Source: Pseudofrankia coriaricola (lineage in GTDB: Bacteria > Actinomycetota > Actinomycetes > Frankiales > Frankiaceae). From it: DNA of 64,000 nt. The position numbers and the translations under genes were made by a program. Location: positions 1 through 64,000 of the forward strand of contig NZ_MBLO01000262.1 of NCBI RefSeq assembly GCF_001854805.1. Reading direction: 5' to 3'. The stretch's first letter is position 1, and every line of letters begins with the position of its first letter. This document shows, piece by piece, positions 35,521-47,004 of this stretch. The notes beneath the pieces were generated by a model. It searched no databases and was not told where the DNA came from. It saw nothing but the letters and a program-made list of their open reading frames with translations.

Positions 35521-35653
35521 CTGCCTGCCTCACTTCCCCCTGGTCGACGGGCGCCGCCGACCGAAGTGCCTCCCCCGGGGACTGGCAATAATCACCTGGT
35601 CGTGCCCGCCCCCGCGGGCACCACCCATGAGCCGCGGCCTGCTCGGCCGCCGG

Positions 35654-36814
35654 TCAGATCTGGCCGAACTGCTCGAGAAGGGCCTCACGCGGGTCACCGG
35701 GGTGTGCCAGCGCGAACTCCTGCAGAGCGGTCCTGGCCTTCGGGGACAGATCGCTGGGCTTCGGGACCGTCACCTCGACGGTGACGATCAGGTCGCCGTG
35801 GCCGCCGTCCGTCTTCGGTACGCCGCGTCCCTTGGCCCGCAGCCGCCGCCCGCTGGACGTGCCGGGCGGCACCTTCACGGTCAGCGGCGCGCCGTCCAGC
35901 GTGGGCACCTTGACCGACGCGCCCAGCGTCGCCTCGGAGAAGGTGATCGGCAGCGTGATGGTCAGGTTCGGGCCCTCGCGGCCGAAGACCGGATGCGGCT
36001 GGACGTGCACGGTCACCTCGAGGTCGCCTGGGCTGCCGCCGCGCTCGCCTGGGCTACCGCGTCCCCGGACCTTCAGCCGTTGGGCGTCGGCGACACCGGC
36101 GGGAATCCGGATCCGCTGCTCCCGGGCGCGCCGTCCACTGCCCTGGCAGTCCGGGCACGGGTGCTCGATGATCTGGCCGACGCCCCGGCACTCCCGGCAC
36201 GGCTCGGAGAGCGCGAACCCGCCCTGCGAGCGGGAGATCACGCCAAGCCCGCGGCAGACCGGGCAGGTCCGTGGCATCGTCCCCGGCCGGGAGCCGACAC
36301 CGTTGCAGGTCGCGCAGGTCGCGGCGCCCGGGATGCGGACCGTCGCCTCCAGGCCGGTCAACGACTTCTCGAACGAGATCGTTACCTCGGCCTCGATGTC
36401 GGTGCCGCGACGCGGCCCGCGGCCCTGCGAGGACCGCTGGAACATGTCGCCGAAGCCGCCGAGCAGGTCGTCGAGGTTCACCCCGCCCTGGGTGCCGAAG
36501 CCGCCGTAGCCGCCGGGGCCACCGAAGCCGGGGCCGCCCGGGTTGGGAACGCCTGAGCCGCCGGGGAAACGGCCCGACTGGAACAGTGCCCTGGCCTCGT
36601 CGTACTCGCGGCGGCGGCGCTCGTCGGAGAGGACGTCGTAGGCTTCGGAGATCTCCTTGAAACGCGCCTCGGCCTTGGCGTCTCCCGGGTTCTTGTCCGG
36701 GTGCAGCTCGCGGGCGAGCTTGCGGTACGCCTTCTTGATGTCCGCAGCCGGCGCGTCCTTGGGAACGCCGAGAGCGGCGTAGTAGTCCTTCTCGACCATG
36801 TCGCGAACACTCAC
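35654..36814 (-). CDS. dnaJ: Co-chaperone DnaJ (type I Hsp40)
   Basis: 386 residues. The J-domain (about 10-75) carries HPDKNPGD, the essential HPD. A Gly/Phe-rich region (about 90-130) and the zinc domain with four CxxCxGxG repeats follow ([32 protein letters not shown]). The C-terminal peptide-binding domains end at EQFGQI. It stimulates DnaK ATPase and delivers substrates. Start is ATG at 36814, with an alternative ATG five codons in. Separated from grpE by 160 bp that contain two hairpins. Confidence 0.96.
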   Translation of the reverse strand: MSVRDMVEKDYYAALGVPKDAPAADIKKAYRKLARELHPDKNPGDAKAEARFKEISEAYDVLSDERRRREYDEARALFQSGRFPGGSGVPNPGGPGFGGPGGYGGFGTQGGVNLDDLLGGFGDMFQRSSQGRGPRRGTDIEAEVTISFEKSLTGLEATVRIPGAATCATCNGVGSRPGTMPRTCPVCRGLGVISRSQGGFALSEPCRECRGVGQIIEHPCPDCQGSGRRAREQRIRIPAGVADAQRLKVRGRGSPGERGGSPGDLEVTVHVQPHPVFGREGPNLTITLPITFSEATLGASVKVPTLDGAPLTVKVPPGTSSGRRLRAKGRGVPKTDGGHGDLIVTVEVTVPKPSDLSPKARTALQEFALAHPGDPREALLEQFGQI

Positions 36815-36836
36815 GGCGCCCCTCCTCTCTTCATGA

Positions 36837-36859
36837 GACGGGGCGCGGGGCGCCCCGTC
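36837..36859. terminator. Hairpin 5' of dnaJ
   Basis: GACGGGGCG (36837-36845) pairs with 36851-36859 around a 5-nt loop, 22 bp before the dnaJ start. Confidence 0.5.
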
Positions 36860-36897
36860 GTCGGACGCCCCGCGCCCGACCTGTACCTGCCGGCAGG

Positions 36898-36928
36898 CCC
36901 GCCGGACCGGCGTAGCCGGTCCGGCGGG
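36898..36928. terminator. Strong grpE-dnaJ intergenic hairpin
   Basis: A 14-bp perfect stem, CCCGCCGGACCGGC with GCCGGTCCGGCGGG, around a 3-nt loop. It lies inside the dnaK-grpE-dnaJ-hspR operon. It may partly terminate or protect the grpE 3' end and so lower DnaJ/HspR relative to DnaK/GrpE. Confidence 0.65.
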
Positions 36929-36976
36929 AACCCCGGGGCTCCGGAGAGGCCGGGGGCGCGGGCTGCCCGATCTCTC

Positions 36977-37719
36977 TCACCTGTCAACGCTGGGGCCGCC
37001 GCCCCCCGGGCCGGGAACGCTGCCCGTGTCGTCAGGGGGCGGCGCGTCCGCGGTGTCCGCGGCCGCCGGCTCGGCCGGCGCCTCGGGCTCGTCGACCGGC
37101 TCGGCCACGGCGACCTGCGCCACCCGCAGGACCCGGCCGCCGTACGAGTAGCCGGCCCGGAAGACCTCGACGCAGGTCGGCGAGCTCACATCGCCGCGGT
37201 ACGAGTGCATCAGCGCCTCGTGCTGCAGCGGGTCGAACTCGTCGCCGACGGCGCCGAACCGCTCCAGCCCGACCGCCTCGAGCGCGGTCTCGAGCGACTC
37301 GGCTACCGCCTTGAAGGGCCCTTCCAGATCGCCGTGGTCACGGGCGCGACCGATGTCGTCGAGGGTGGGCAGTACCGCGCCGAGCACCCGGCCGGTCGCC
37401 TGCTCGGCGATCAGCTGGCGGTCCCGTTCGACGCGGCGCCGGTAGTTGTCGTACTCGGCCTTCAGCCGCTGCAGGTCCGCGGTGCGTTCCCGGACCGCGG
37501 CGTTCAGCGACTCGACCAGCGCCAGGGTCTCGGCGTCCGGACCGGGCGCGCCGGCCCCGCCGGCGGCGGAGGCCGCCGCCGGCGAGGAACCGGCGCTCGC
37601 GCCCGTACCCGCCTGGGCGCGGATCTCCCCGCTGTTGGGGTCGATACGCCGACGGTCACGGACCACGACAGGAGGCTCCTCGTCTCGGCCCGAGGCCCGG
37701 CCCGCGTCGTGGCCAGAGC

Positions 37720-37723
<4 letters not shown>
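36977..37723 (-). CDS. grpE: Nucleotide exchange factor GrpE
   Basis: 248 residues. A disordered charged N-terminus (about 1-60) is followed by the long dimeric coiled coil at about 65-105 ([20 protein letters not shown]) and the beta domain, with [11 protein letters not shown] in the conserved signature and [17 protein letters not shown]. The C-terminal tail is Glu/Pro/Ala-rich. It releases ADP from DnaK. The start GTG overlaps the dnaK stop (GTGA), so translation is coupled. Confidence 0.96.
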
Positions 37724-39552
<1,829 letters not shown>

Positions 39553-39849
39553 GTCTGTGTGCCTCTCGATCTGATGGCACCGCCGCACGGAGTTCCTGCC
39601 GGATCAGGATAGTCGATCTTGGAGGTCGTGCCGTGTGCGGAGCCGCCGTTAAGTGTGCTGTTGTACTTGCCGTCCGTGGGACGAGGCCCTCGGACGGCCG
39701 AGTCCCTGACCGGGCGTAGCTCGACGCCGGGTGCCTGGAGCGGTCGAGCCGCTCCGCGGCGAGGCCCGGAGCCGCGCCCGGCTGGGAGCCACGGCCATCG
39801 AAAGCCGACTGGGTGTCAGCTAACACGGTGAGCCACTCGGGTCAGGTGG

Positions 39850-39870
39850 GTTGAGTGTAGATGACTCAGG
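39850..39870. promoter_or_regulatory. HAIR operator 1 of dnaK operon
   Basis: GTTGAGT-GTAGATG-ACTCAGG, matching CTTGAGT-N7-ACTCAAG at 12 of 14 positions. Binding by HspR is expected to repress the operon until heat shock titrates DnaK. Confidence 0.88.
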
Positions 39871-39898
39871 ATCGCCGCTGTCAGAATAGCTCGTCGAA

Positions 39899-39919
39899 GC
39901 TGAGTCACGTTGGCTCAAC
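39899..39919. promoter_or_regulatory. HAIR operator 2 of dnaK operon
   Basis: GCTGAGT-CACGTTG-GCTCAAC, a second inverted repeat with the same N7 spacing, 49 bp from the first. Paired HAIR sites are usual at dnaK promoters in Streptomyces. Confidence 0.82.
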
Positions 39920-39979
39920 CTTGCGGAGCCGACTTCTCTTCCCGGTTCGCTACCTGGCGGACCCGACCCGTCAGACGCG

Positions 39980-40014
39980 CGACGGCGCGCGGCCTGAGTG
40001 GCCGCGCGCCGTCG
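39980..40014. terminator. Terminator of the NERD-like gene
   Basis: A 15-bp perfect stem (39980-39994 CGACGGCGCGCGGCC with 40000-40014) and TGAGT loop, 65 bp beyond the stop of the minus-strand gene and upstream of the dnaK operators. Confidence 0.8.
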
Positions 40015-40078
40015 TGAGGGCTGGGAGTCCGGGACCGATGAGAGTCCGGACCGCTGAGGGCCCGGGGCCGAGACGGGT

Positions 40079-41317
40079 CTACCCCTTGGTGCTGTCCGAG
40101 CCCTTCTGGGGAGCGGGCGGCTCCTGCTCGGGACGGACGGTGGCGAGGCTCCGCCGGCCGCCGGGCGGCCGGGGGGCGCCGGCTCGCCTGGCGCCCCGCA
40201 GCGGCGAGACGATCCCGTCCGGCGGCTCGGTGGCGCGGGGCGGCGGTGGCGCGGTGTCGTCGGCGGTGTGAATACCGATGTCGTATGCGCCGGAGTCGTC
40301 GTCGAGCAGGCTGAGGTCGCCGTCGATCTCGTCCCCGCCGGTGGGGATGCCGGTCCTGGTGAAGCCGTCGGCCTGGCGGGACAGCTGCGCCTCCAGCGAG
40401 GCCAGCCGGTCGAGCAGGTCGGAGGCGTCGCCGTCGCGTTCCCGGATGGTGTGCAGCGTGTCCATCAGCATCAGCCACTGGTCCCGGTGCAGCGTGACCT
40501 GCTCGATGGACCGGTTGTCGATGAACGCGGGGAACAGCGTGCGCGCGGCCGCCACGACCTGTTTGACCTCGGCCGGGTTGAGCCGGCGCGGCCGGCCACG
40601 GGCCCAGTCGACGATCGAACGGATATTGATGATCGTGACCCCGTTGACCGCGCCGTCCTTCCACAGCACGTCCGCCTCGACCATCACCAGAACCGCGTTC
40701 ACCGGGATCTTCACCAGCGGAACCTCGGCGCGCAGCTCGGTCTTGATCTGCTCGGCGAGGAAGGCCGCCCGCTCGATCGCCCCGGTGAGCGGATCACCAT
40801 CGATGCTGGCGATCTTCTTGGTGTACCGGACGACGCCCTTGCCGGCCTCGCTGCCGAGGATCAGTACCCCGGCGGGGCCGACGAGCAGGTGGCCGACGAC
40901 CGCGTCGGCGCTTGGCACCCGCATGTCGTGCATGACCACCCAGCCGTGCCGGCGCAGCCGGGCAAGGGCGCGCGCCGTCTTGCGTTCCGCCTCGGCGCTC
41001 AGGCGCAGAGTCTCGATCTCGCTGTCGCCGCCGAACGCGGACAGGACGATGACCGCGCTCCATCCGGCGACGATCAGGACGAAGATGCCGAACGCGAAGC
41101 CGCCCGGCAGGTCGACGCCGAACGCCAGCACCAGGCTGACCAGCAGGGCGACCGGCACGGACTTGGCCAGCGAGCGCGGGAGCACCCGGCCGAGCCGGTC
41201 GCGCCGCACCAGCGCCCGATGCTCACGGGCACGCCGATATTCGGAATAGTGGAACTGACCGGGGCGCCCGGTCTTGTTCGCCGTCGCCGCCCTGGTGATC
41301 GTCGCCATCGTGCCCAC
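40079..41317 (-). CDS. Membrane protein with NERD-like (nuclease-related) domain
   Basis: 412 residues. Two adjacent hydrophobic segments at about 55-95 form a membrane hairpin. The NERD-like domain follows at about 105-220: SAEAERKTARALARLRRHGW with the first Glu, VVMHDMRVPSADAVVGHLLV, and GPAGVLILGSEAGKG. In catalytic NERD proteins the last motif usually contains E-x-K; here it reads LGSEAGKG, so nuclease activity is doubtful. A helical region follows, and the last about 80 residues are acidic then Pro/Arg-rich and likely disordered. Start ATG is at 41317 or 41308. It is transcribed away from the dnaK operators, alone. Confidence 0.65.
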   Translation of the reverse strand: MGTMATITRAATANKTGRPGQFHYSEYRRAREHRALVRRDRLGRVLPRSLAKSVPVALLVSLVLAFGVDLPGGFAFGIFVLIVAGWSAVIVLSAFGGDSEIETLRLSAEAERKTARALARLRRHGWVVMHDMRVPSADAVVGHLLVGPAGVLILGSEAGKGVVRYTKKIASIDGDPLTGAIERAAFLAEQIKTELRAEVPLVKIPVNAVLVMVEADVLWKDGAVNGVTIINIRSIVDWARGRPRRLNPAEVKQVVAAARTLFPAFIDNRSIEQVTLHRDQWLMLMDTLHTIRERDGDASDLLDRLASLEAQLSRQADGFTRTGIPTGGDEIDGDLSLLDDDSGAYDIGIHTADDTAPPPPRATEPPDGIVSPLRGARRAGAPRPPGGRRSLATVRPEQEPPAPQKGSDSTKG

Positions 41318-41932
41318 CGTGGTTCGCAGGGGTGTTCAACGGAGGTTGGAGCGCGCGTCGGCGCGCGGCACCACATGGCCGGGCAGCACGCAGCCGAACA
41401 GCACGCCGCTGGCGTGGTTCATCTTGCGGCCCGTGGAAGTGCGCGCACAAGCCTCAACTGGCAGGAACGGGCTGCGCCAAGAGCCGAGGTGTTGCCGCGC
41501 CGAAGGCTATCGCCACGAGGGCCGGCGGTCGTGCCGGCTGGCTGCCGGCCAGGCTGGCACCGGTCGGCGATCATGGCCCCGTTCCCTCCCTGGATTGCAG
41601 CCTCTCCCTGGGTCGCCGCCGCCCCGATGCTGACCCGGACCTACCAGATCGCTGATCCGGCAGGCGCTCCGAGGGGCGCGGCGTTGCGCGAGCCGCAACC
41701 GCGGGCGACTGGCCCCGGTTCACGGCGAACCACGACCCGGCGGCCGGCACGCCGACGGCCCGGTGCCGTTGACGGTCAGACGCGCCACGTGGCCAGGGTG
41801 GGACGGTCAGTGCAGAGAGTGCTGATTTCGGGACTGCTGTGCGACCGAGCGTAGCAGCGGGCCGAGGGGTGGCGTGGCTGAACCGTCAGAAGGGCGCTGG
41901 CGCGCCCGCTGACGTTCAGCCTGTCGGGCGCT

Positions 41933-42058
41933 GGGCGCCCTCCCCACGTGGTGCCGGGCCCTGGCATATGGCGGTGGTAGGGCTTGGACCGGGCTGACGA
42001 CGTGGTCGGGTTGGCGCTGCGCCGATGCGCTGTCACCAGATATGGGTGAGTTGCGCTT
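41933..42058 (-). repeat. Dispersed repeat family A, copy 4 (inverted)
   Basis: On the minus strand it reads GCGCAACTCACCC, then TGGTGACAGCGCATCGGCGC, CCAACCCGACCACGTCGTCAG, CCACCGCCATATGCCAGGGC and GGGGAGGGCGCCCAGCGCCC. It is the copy most similar to copy 1. The remaining parts of 41318-42358 show no gene; short frames on both strands lack recognisable domains. Confidence 0.8.
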
Positions 42059-42358
42059 TCTGGTCGCTGGTCGCTGGTCGGTGTCGCGGGCGGCCGCGTG
42101 GCTGGGCATCCGAGCCCACGGGATGTCTGCCGGGGGTGGGCGCCCCCTGCGTGTTCCGGACCGTGGAGGGCATGTTCGAACTAGGCCCCGATCAGGCCGG
42201 GGAGGGGAACTCGTGCTAGACGGACCACGGCGTGGCAGGGTCGGGGATACCGGGGTGGCCGCGGGGTAAGCGGCTGGTGGCGAGGGACACTCCGGAGCAC
42301 AAGTTACCGAGCAGTACGAGTAGGCTACGGCCCGTTCGCGGAGCCATAGGAGGAGCTA

Positions 42359-44590
42359 GTGAGAATCGCGATCGGTGGGGCGATCACGCTGATCGCCCTT
42401 GCGGTGGCCGGAAGGCGATTCTTCTGGCTGTTCACGTTGATCCGGACCGGACAGCCGGCCCAGGGGCGCCTTGACGACCTTCCGACCCGGGTCTGGAGCG
42501 AGATCAGCGAGGTCGGTGGCCAGCGCAAACTGCTCAAGTGGTCGGTGCCCGGGCTCGCGCACGCCTTCACGTTCTGGGGCTTCACCGTCCTGATCCTGAC
42601 GATCATCGAGGCTTTCGGCGGCCTGTTCGACGACGACTTCCACATCCCGCTGTTCGGGCACTGGGCCGGCATCGGGTTCCTCGAGGACTTCTTCGCCGTC
42701 GCCGTCCTGGCCGGCCTGATCACCTTCACGATCATTCGGATCCAGCGGGCGCCGAAGCGCCTGGAGCGCAAGTCGCGTTTCTACGGCTCGCACCTCGGCC
42801 CTGCCTGGGTAATCATCGGCATGATCACCGCGGTCATCGTCACCCTGCTGATCTGCCGCGGCGCCCAGTGGAACACCGGCAACCTGCCGCAGGGTCAGAC
42901 CAAGTGGGCCTTCGCCTCCTACGCCGTCAGCCGGGCCTTCTCCGGCCTGTCCCACGACGTGAACGAAGGCATCGAGACGGCGTTCCTGCTGCTCAACCTC
43001 GCGGTCATCATGGGCTTCCTGGTGCTGGTGGCCTACTCCAAGCACCTGCACATCTTCCTGGCGCCGATCAACGTCATCCTCAAGCGGGAGCCGAAGGCGC
43101 TCGGCGCCCTGGGCACCACGCCCGACATCGAGTCGCTGATGGAGGAGGACGACCCGATCATCGGCGCGGGCAAGGTCGAGGACTTCTCCTGGAAGGCGAT
43201 GCTCGACTTCTCGACCTGCACCGAGTGCGGCCGTTGCCAGAGCCAGTGCCCGGCCTGGAACACCGGAAAGCCGCTGTCCCCGAAGCTGATCATCATGGAC
43301 CTGCGCGACCATCTGTTCGCGAAGGCCCCGTACCTGCTGGCCGGGAGCACCGCCGAGGAGCGCGACGCGGCCGCCGAGAAGCTGGCAGAGAAGAAGGCCG
43401 TCACCGGCGTGTCCGAGGACGCGTCCGAGGAGCACGCCGTCCACCACGTGCCCGAGTCCGGCTTCGGCCGGGTGCCCGAGCCGGGTAAGGCCCAGGCGGA
43501 GCGCCCGCTCGTCGGCACGGAGGAAGAGGGCGGGGTCATCGACCCCGACGTGCTGTGGTCCTGCACGAGCTGCGGCGCCTGCGTCGAGCAGTGCCCGGTG
43601 GACATCGAGCACGTCGACCACATCGTGGACATGCGCCGCTACCAGGTGATGATCGAGTCGGCGTTCCCCTCGGAGGCCGGCGTGATGCTGCGCAACCTGG
43701 AGAACAACGGCAACCCGTGGGGCGTCTCGCCGCGCAGCCGTACCGAGTGGACCGCTGGCCTGCCCTTCGAGGTTAAGATCATCGGCGAGGGTGAGCAGAT
43801 CCCGGAAGACGTCGAGTACCTCTTCTGGGTCGGCTGCGCCGGCGCCATCGAGGACCGGGCGAAGAAGGTCTCCCGGGCCTTCGCCGAGCTGCTCGACATG
43901 GCCGGCGTCTCGTTCGCCATCCTCGGCTCGCAGGAGTCCTGCACCGGCGACCCGGCGCGGCGCCTCGGCAACGAGTACCTGTTCCAGGAGATGGCCAAGG
44001 CCAACATCGAGCTGCTGAACGAGACGGGCGTCAAGAAGATCGTCGCGACCTGCCCCCACTGCTTCAACAGCCTGTCGAAGGAGTACTCGGCGCTCGGCGG
44101 CAACTGGGAGGTCATCCACCACACCCAGCTGCTCGGCAGGCTCGTCGAGGAGAAGAAGCTCGTGCCGCTCACGCCGGTCGAGTCGTCGGTGACCTACCAC
44201 GACCCGTGCTTCCTCGGCCGGCACAACAAGGTCTACACCCCGCCGCGGGAGATCCTCGAGGCCATTCCGGGCATCCGTGGCCAGGAGATGCACCGCTGCA
44301 AGGACCGCGGCTTCTGCTGCGGCGCCGGCGGCGCGCGGATGTGGATGGAAGAGAAGATCGGCACCCGGATCAACACGGACCGGGTGGAGGAGGCCCTTGG
44401 CCTCGACCCGGACGTCGTGTCGACCGCGTGCCCGTTCTGCATCGTCATGCTGTCCGACGCGGTGACGGAGCAGAAGCTCGCGGGCAAGGCGAAGGAGACC
44501 GTCGAGGTCCTCGACGTCTCCCAGTTGCTGGCCCGTTCCCTCGCGCCGTCCACCGACGGCGCTGGAGCGGAGCCGGCTACCACCGGCTGA
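42359..44590 (+). CDS. Membrane-bound Fe-S oxidoreductase (HdrD/GlpC-like, cysteine-rich domains)
   Basis: 743 residues. A membrane part with about six helices (about 1-230) is followed by a double [4Fe-4S] ferredoxin domain: CTECGRCQSQCP starting at Cys287 and CTSCGACVEQCP near 400. Two CCG cysteine-rich domains complete it, with CTGDPARR/CPHCFN in the first and the classic GFCCGAGGARMW near 655 in the second. Proteins of this plan are quinone-linked oxidoreductases that take electrons from flavoproteins such as ETF or acyl-CoA dehydrogenases. The partner is not in the window. The GTG start has GGAGGAG five bases upstream. A monocistronic gene ending at a strong terminator. Confidence 0.85.
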   Translation: MRIAIGGAITLIALAVAGRRFFWLFTLIRTGQPAQGRLDDLPTRVWSEISEVGGQRKLLKWSVPGLAHAFTFWGFTVLILTIIEAFGGLFDDDFHIPLFGHWAGIGFLEDFFAVAVLAGLITFTIIRIQRAPKRLERKSRFYGSHLGPAWVIIGMITAVIVTLLICRGAQWNTGNLPQGQTKWAFASYAVSRAFSGLSHDVNEGIETAFLLLNLAVIMGFLVLVAYSKHLHIFLAPINVILKREPKALGALGTTPDIESLMEEDDPIIGAGKVEDFSWKAMLDFSTCTECGRCQSQCPAWNTGKPLSPKLIIMDLRDHLFAKAPYLLAGSTAEERDAAAEKLAEKKAVTGVSEDASEEHAVHHVPESGFGRVPEPGKAQAERPLVGTEEEGGVIDPDVLWSCTSCGACVEQCPVDIEHVDHIVDMRRYQVMIESAFPSEAGVMLRNLENNGNPWGVSPRSRTEWTAGLPFEVKIIGEGEQIPEDVEYLFWVGCAGAIEDRAKKVSRAFAELLDMAGVSFAILGSQESCTGDPARRLGNEYLFQEMAKANIELLNETGVKKIVATCPHCFNSLSKEYSALGGNWEVIHHTQLLGRLVEEKKLVPLTPVESSVTYHDPCFLGRHNKVYTPPREILEAIPGIRGQEMHRCKDRGFCCGAGGARMWMEEKIGTRINTDRVEEALGLDPDVVSTACPFCIVMLSDAVTEQKLAGKAKETVEVLDVSQLLARSLAPSTDGAGAEPATTG

Positions 44591-44622
44591 CCCGCGGCCG
44601 GTGGACCCGGCGGCGAACCGAA

Positions 44623-44663
44623 CGGATGGGCCCGGCGCGAGAAGCTCGCGCCGGGCCCATCCG
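44623..44663. terminator. Terminator of Fe-S oxidoreductase gene
   Basis: A perfect 18-bp stem (44623-44640 with 44646-44663) and 5-nt loop, 33 bp after the stop codon. Confidence 0.9.
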
Positions 44664-44832
44664 CGTTCGGCGGGTGGGCTACCCGCTCCCGAACTTTCAT
44701 ATAGGGGTTGATGTGGTTGGGTGATCGGCCTACAGTCGGTTCAGCATTTTGACCAGGCGGTCGAAGTACTGAACCGAGCGTTCGGAACAGTGAACGGATC
44801 GTCTGGCAGCCACGCTGACAGGGCGGTGTTCC

Positions 44833-45723
44833 ATGACTGTTCAGGCGTCGTCGGAGGCGGGTGGGCCTGCTTTAGCCGGCCTGGGCCCGAGGCCAAAGAT
44901 CCGAGCCGTCGGCACGGAGCGGGTGTTCGGCCGCGGGGCCAAGGCCGTCCACGCGCTCGGCCCACTCGACCTCACGGTCGGCGACGGGGAGTTCGTCTGC
45001 GTCGTCGGGCCGTCGGGCTGCGGGAAGTCCACCTTCCTGCGGATCGTCGCCGGCCTGGTACGCCCGACCGGGGGAACCGTCGAGGTGCGTGCCGGCTCCC
45101 CGAACCCAGCCGCGATGATCTTCCAGGACTACGGCATCTACCCGTGGAAGACGGTCGAGGCGAATGTCCGGTTCGGTCTCGACGTGCGCGGCGTGCCGCG
45201 CAAGGAAGCCCGGGAACGGGCTCGGATGTGGCTCGAGCGGATGGGGCTCGGGGAGTTCGCGTATGCCTACCCGCGCCAGCTCTCGGGAGGTATGCGCCAG
45301 CGGGTGTCGATTGCCCGGGCACTCGCCGTCGAGCCCGAGATCCTGCTGATGGATGAGCCGTTCGCGGCGTTGGACGCGCAGTTGCGCACCATCCTGCAGG
45401 ACGAGTTGCTCGCCATCTGCCAGGCGGAGCGGCGCACGGTTCTCTTCGTGACCCACAGCCTGGAAGAGGCGATCGTGCTGGGCGACCGGGTCGTCGTCAT
45501 GAGCGCGCGGCCGGGCCGGATCCTCGCCGAACGGGTACCGCCCTTCCCGCGGCCGAGGTCCGCCGAGGTCCGAGAGTCCGCCGAGTTCGCCGCGTTCCGT
45601 GGCGAGCTGTGGACGCTGCTGCGCGGCGAGGTCGAGACCGGGGCGCCTGGAGCGCCTGGAGCCGCCACGACCACCGCCTGGGACGGCGTGGCCAGGCCAC
45701 CCGCCGCCGCGAAGGGAGCCTGA
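44833..45723 (+). CDS. ABC transporter ATPase, NitT/TauT family
   Basis: 296 residues. Walker A GPSGCGKST near 58 is followed by the Q-loop MIFQDYGIYPW, the ABC signature LSGGMRQRVSIARAL and Walker B EILLMDEPFAALD, then the H-loop FVTHSLEEA. The LSGG and DYG-x-YPW pattern is typical of SsuB/TauB/ThiZ-like importers for sulfonates, nitrate or pyrimidine precursors. Two bases separate its stop from the permease start (TGAGATG), and the lipoprotein binding component follows the permease, so the three form one import system. Substrate is unknown. Confidence 0.92.
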   Translation: MTVQASSEAGGPALAGLGPRPKIRAVGTERVFGRGAKAVHALGPLDLTVGDGEFVCVVGPSGCGKSTFLRIVAGLVRPTGGTVEVRAGSPNPAAMIFQDYGIYPWKTVEANVRFGLDVRGVPRKEARERARMWLERMGLGEFAYAYPRQLSGGMRQRVSIARALAVEPEILLMDEPFAALDAQLRTILQDELLAICQAERRTVLFVTHSLEEAIVLGDRVVVMSARPGRILAERVPPFPRPRSAEVRESAEFAAFRGELWTLLRGEVETGAPGAPGAATTTAWDGVARPPAAAKGA

Positions 45724-45724
45724 G

Positions 45725-46594
45725 ATGGCGGGGGCGCAGACGCAGGTCCTCGCGGCCGAGGAGCTTCTCGTCCGGGCGCCTGGGCGTGCCGAGCGGGACC
45801 CGATCGGCACGGCGCGCCGGCGCGCCGTCGTCGAGATCGGTCTCGCCGTCGGCGTGCCGGTGGTGCTGCTCGGCCTCTGGCAGGCGGCCAGCGGGCTTGG
45901 CTGGGTCGACTCGCGGCTCTACCCGTCGCCCACCGACATCGTCCGGACCGGCGGCCAGATGCTCGGCCACGGCAAGCTGTGGGGCGATATCTGGCATACC
46001 ACCTTCCGTGTGCTCGCCGGCTTCGCCCTCGGCACGCTGGCCGGCGTGCTGTTCGGGCTGGCGATGGGCTCGGTCCGGCTCATCCAGGTCGCGCTGGAGC
46101 CGACCCTGGACGCGTTGTACGTCGTGCCCAAGCTCGCGCTGCTGCCCATCTTCCTGACGATGTTCGGCCTTGGTGAAGGCCCGAAGATCGCGCTCGTGGC
46201 GGTGACGGTCTTCTTCTTCGTCTGGATCTCGACGATGTCGGCGATCATCGCCGTGGAGGATGGCTACCGCGAGGCGGGCCGTTGTTTCGGGGCGAACAGA
46301 TGGCAGATGTTCCGCCATGTGCTCGTCCCGGCCGCGCTGCCGCAGATGTTCGTCGCGATGCGGGTCGCGGCCGGTGTGGCGTTCCTCGTCATCATCGCGG
46401 CGGAGTTCATCGTCGGCGACAACGGCCTCGGCTATCTGATCTTCCAGTCGCGGACGCTGTTCATCAACGACCAGATGTTCGTGGGCATCGTGGTCGTCGC
46501 GATCGAGGGTGTGCTCTTCGCCGAGCTGGTGCGCCTGGTCGGCCGTCGGGTTACCAGGTGGGCGCCCGCCGACCACGAACGCGCTCGCGGCTAG
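45725..46594 (+). CDS. ABC transporter permease, NitT/TauT family
   Basis: 289 residues with about six membrane helices of the BPD_transp_1 type. The coupling-loop EAA motif is YREAGRCFGANRWQMFRHVL, followed by PAALPQMFVAMRVAAGVAF. YLIFQSRTLF near the end is the family pattern of SsuC/TauC. The start ATG at 45725 overlaps the end of the ATPase gene by two bases' spacing. The last gene of the operon, the solute-binding lipoprotein, starts 410 bp later. Confidence 0.92.
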   Translation: MAGAQTQVLAAEELLVRAPGRAERDPIGTARRRAVVEIGLAVGVPVVLLGLWQAASGLGWVDSRLYPSPTDIVRTGGQMLGHGKLWGDIWHTTFRVLAGFALGTLAGVLFGLAMGSVRLIQVALEPTLDALYVVPKLALLPIFLTMFGLGEGPKIALVAVTVFFFVWISTMSAIIAVEDGYREAGRCFGANRWQMFRHVLVPAALPQMFVAMRVAAGVAFLVIIAAEFIVGDNGLGYLIFQSRTLFINDQMFVGIVVVAIEGVLFAELVRLVGRRVTRWAPADHERARG

Positions 46595-47004
46595 CGAACC
46601 AGCCGCCCTGGCCAAGTCGCCCCCTGGAGCTGGCAGTCGCCCGCGGGGGCTGGCGCACCGGTCCAGCGTCCCGCCCTCGTCCCGGTCCTCGTCCACCTCT
46701 TTGATCTGCATCTGACACATCGTCGTCGCGGCGCCGGCAGGCCTGCCCACCGCGCCGGTCGACGACGCCCTGAGACATCCGCGGGCTCGTCGCTCAACGC
46801 CTCTCCTGTCCTCTCCTGGCTCAGCTCGCTGCTCGGCTCATCGCCGAGGCCAGCCTCGGCACCGGTGCACCCCGCCCGCCGCCCGCCTGGCCCCTGTCGC
46901 CGCCTACCCGGCGCGCCCGGCGCCTGCCCCCGCCCTGGCTGGTCATCCCAGCCGGTCGCCGTCGCGTTCCCGCCCCGATCTCCCCACCTTCAGGAAGGAC
47001 CCTG
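46595..47004. other. Gap between permease and binding-protein genes
   Basis: 410 bp with no gene, C-rich on the plus strand. Unusually long inside an ABC operon. It probably contains an internal promoter for the binding protein, but I see no defined motif. Confidence 0.45.

Noticed and set aside
46595-47004. A small gene between the ABC permease and binding-protein genes
   Set aside because: No frame with a start, ribosome binding site and plausible composition; treated as intergenic.
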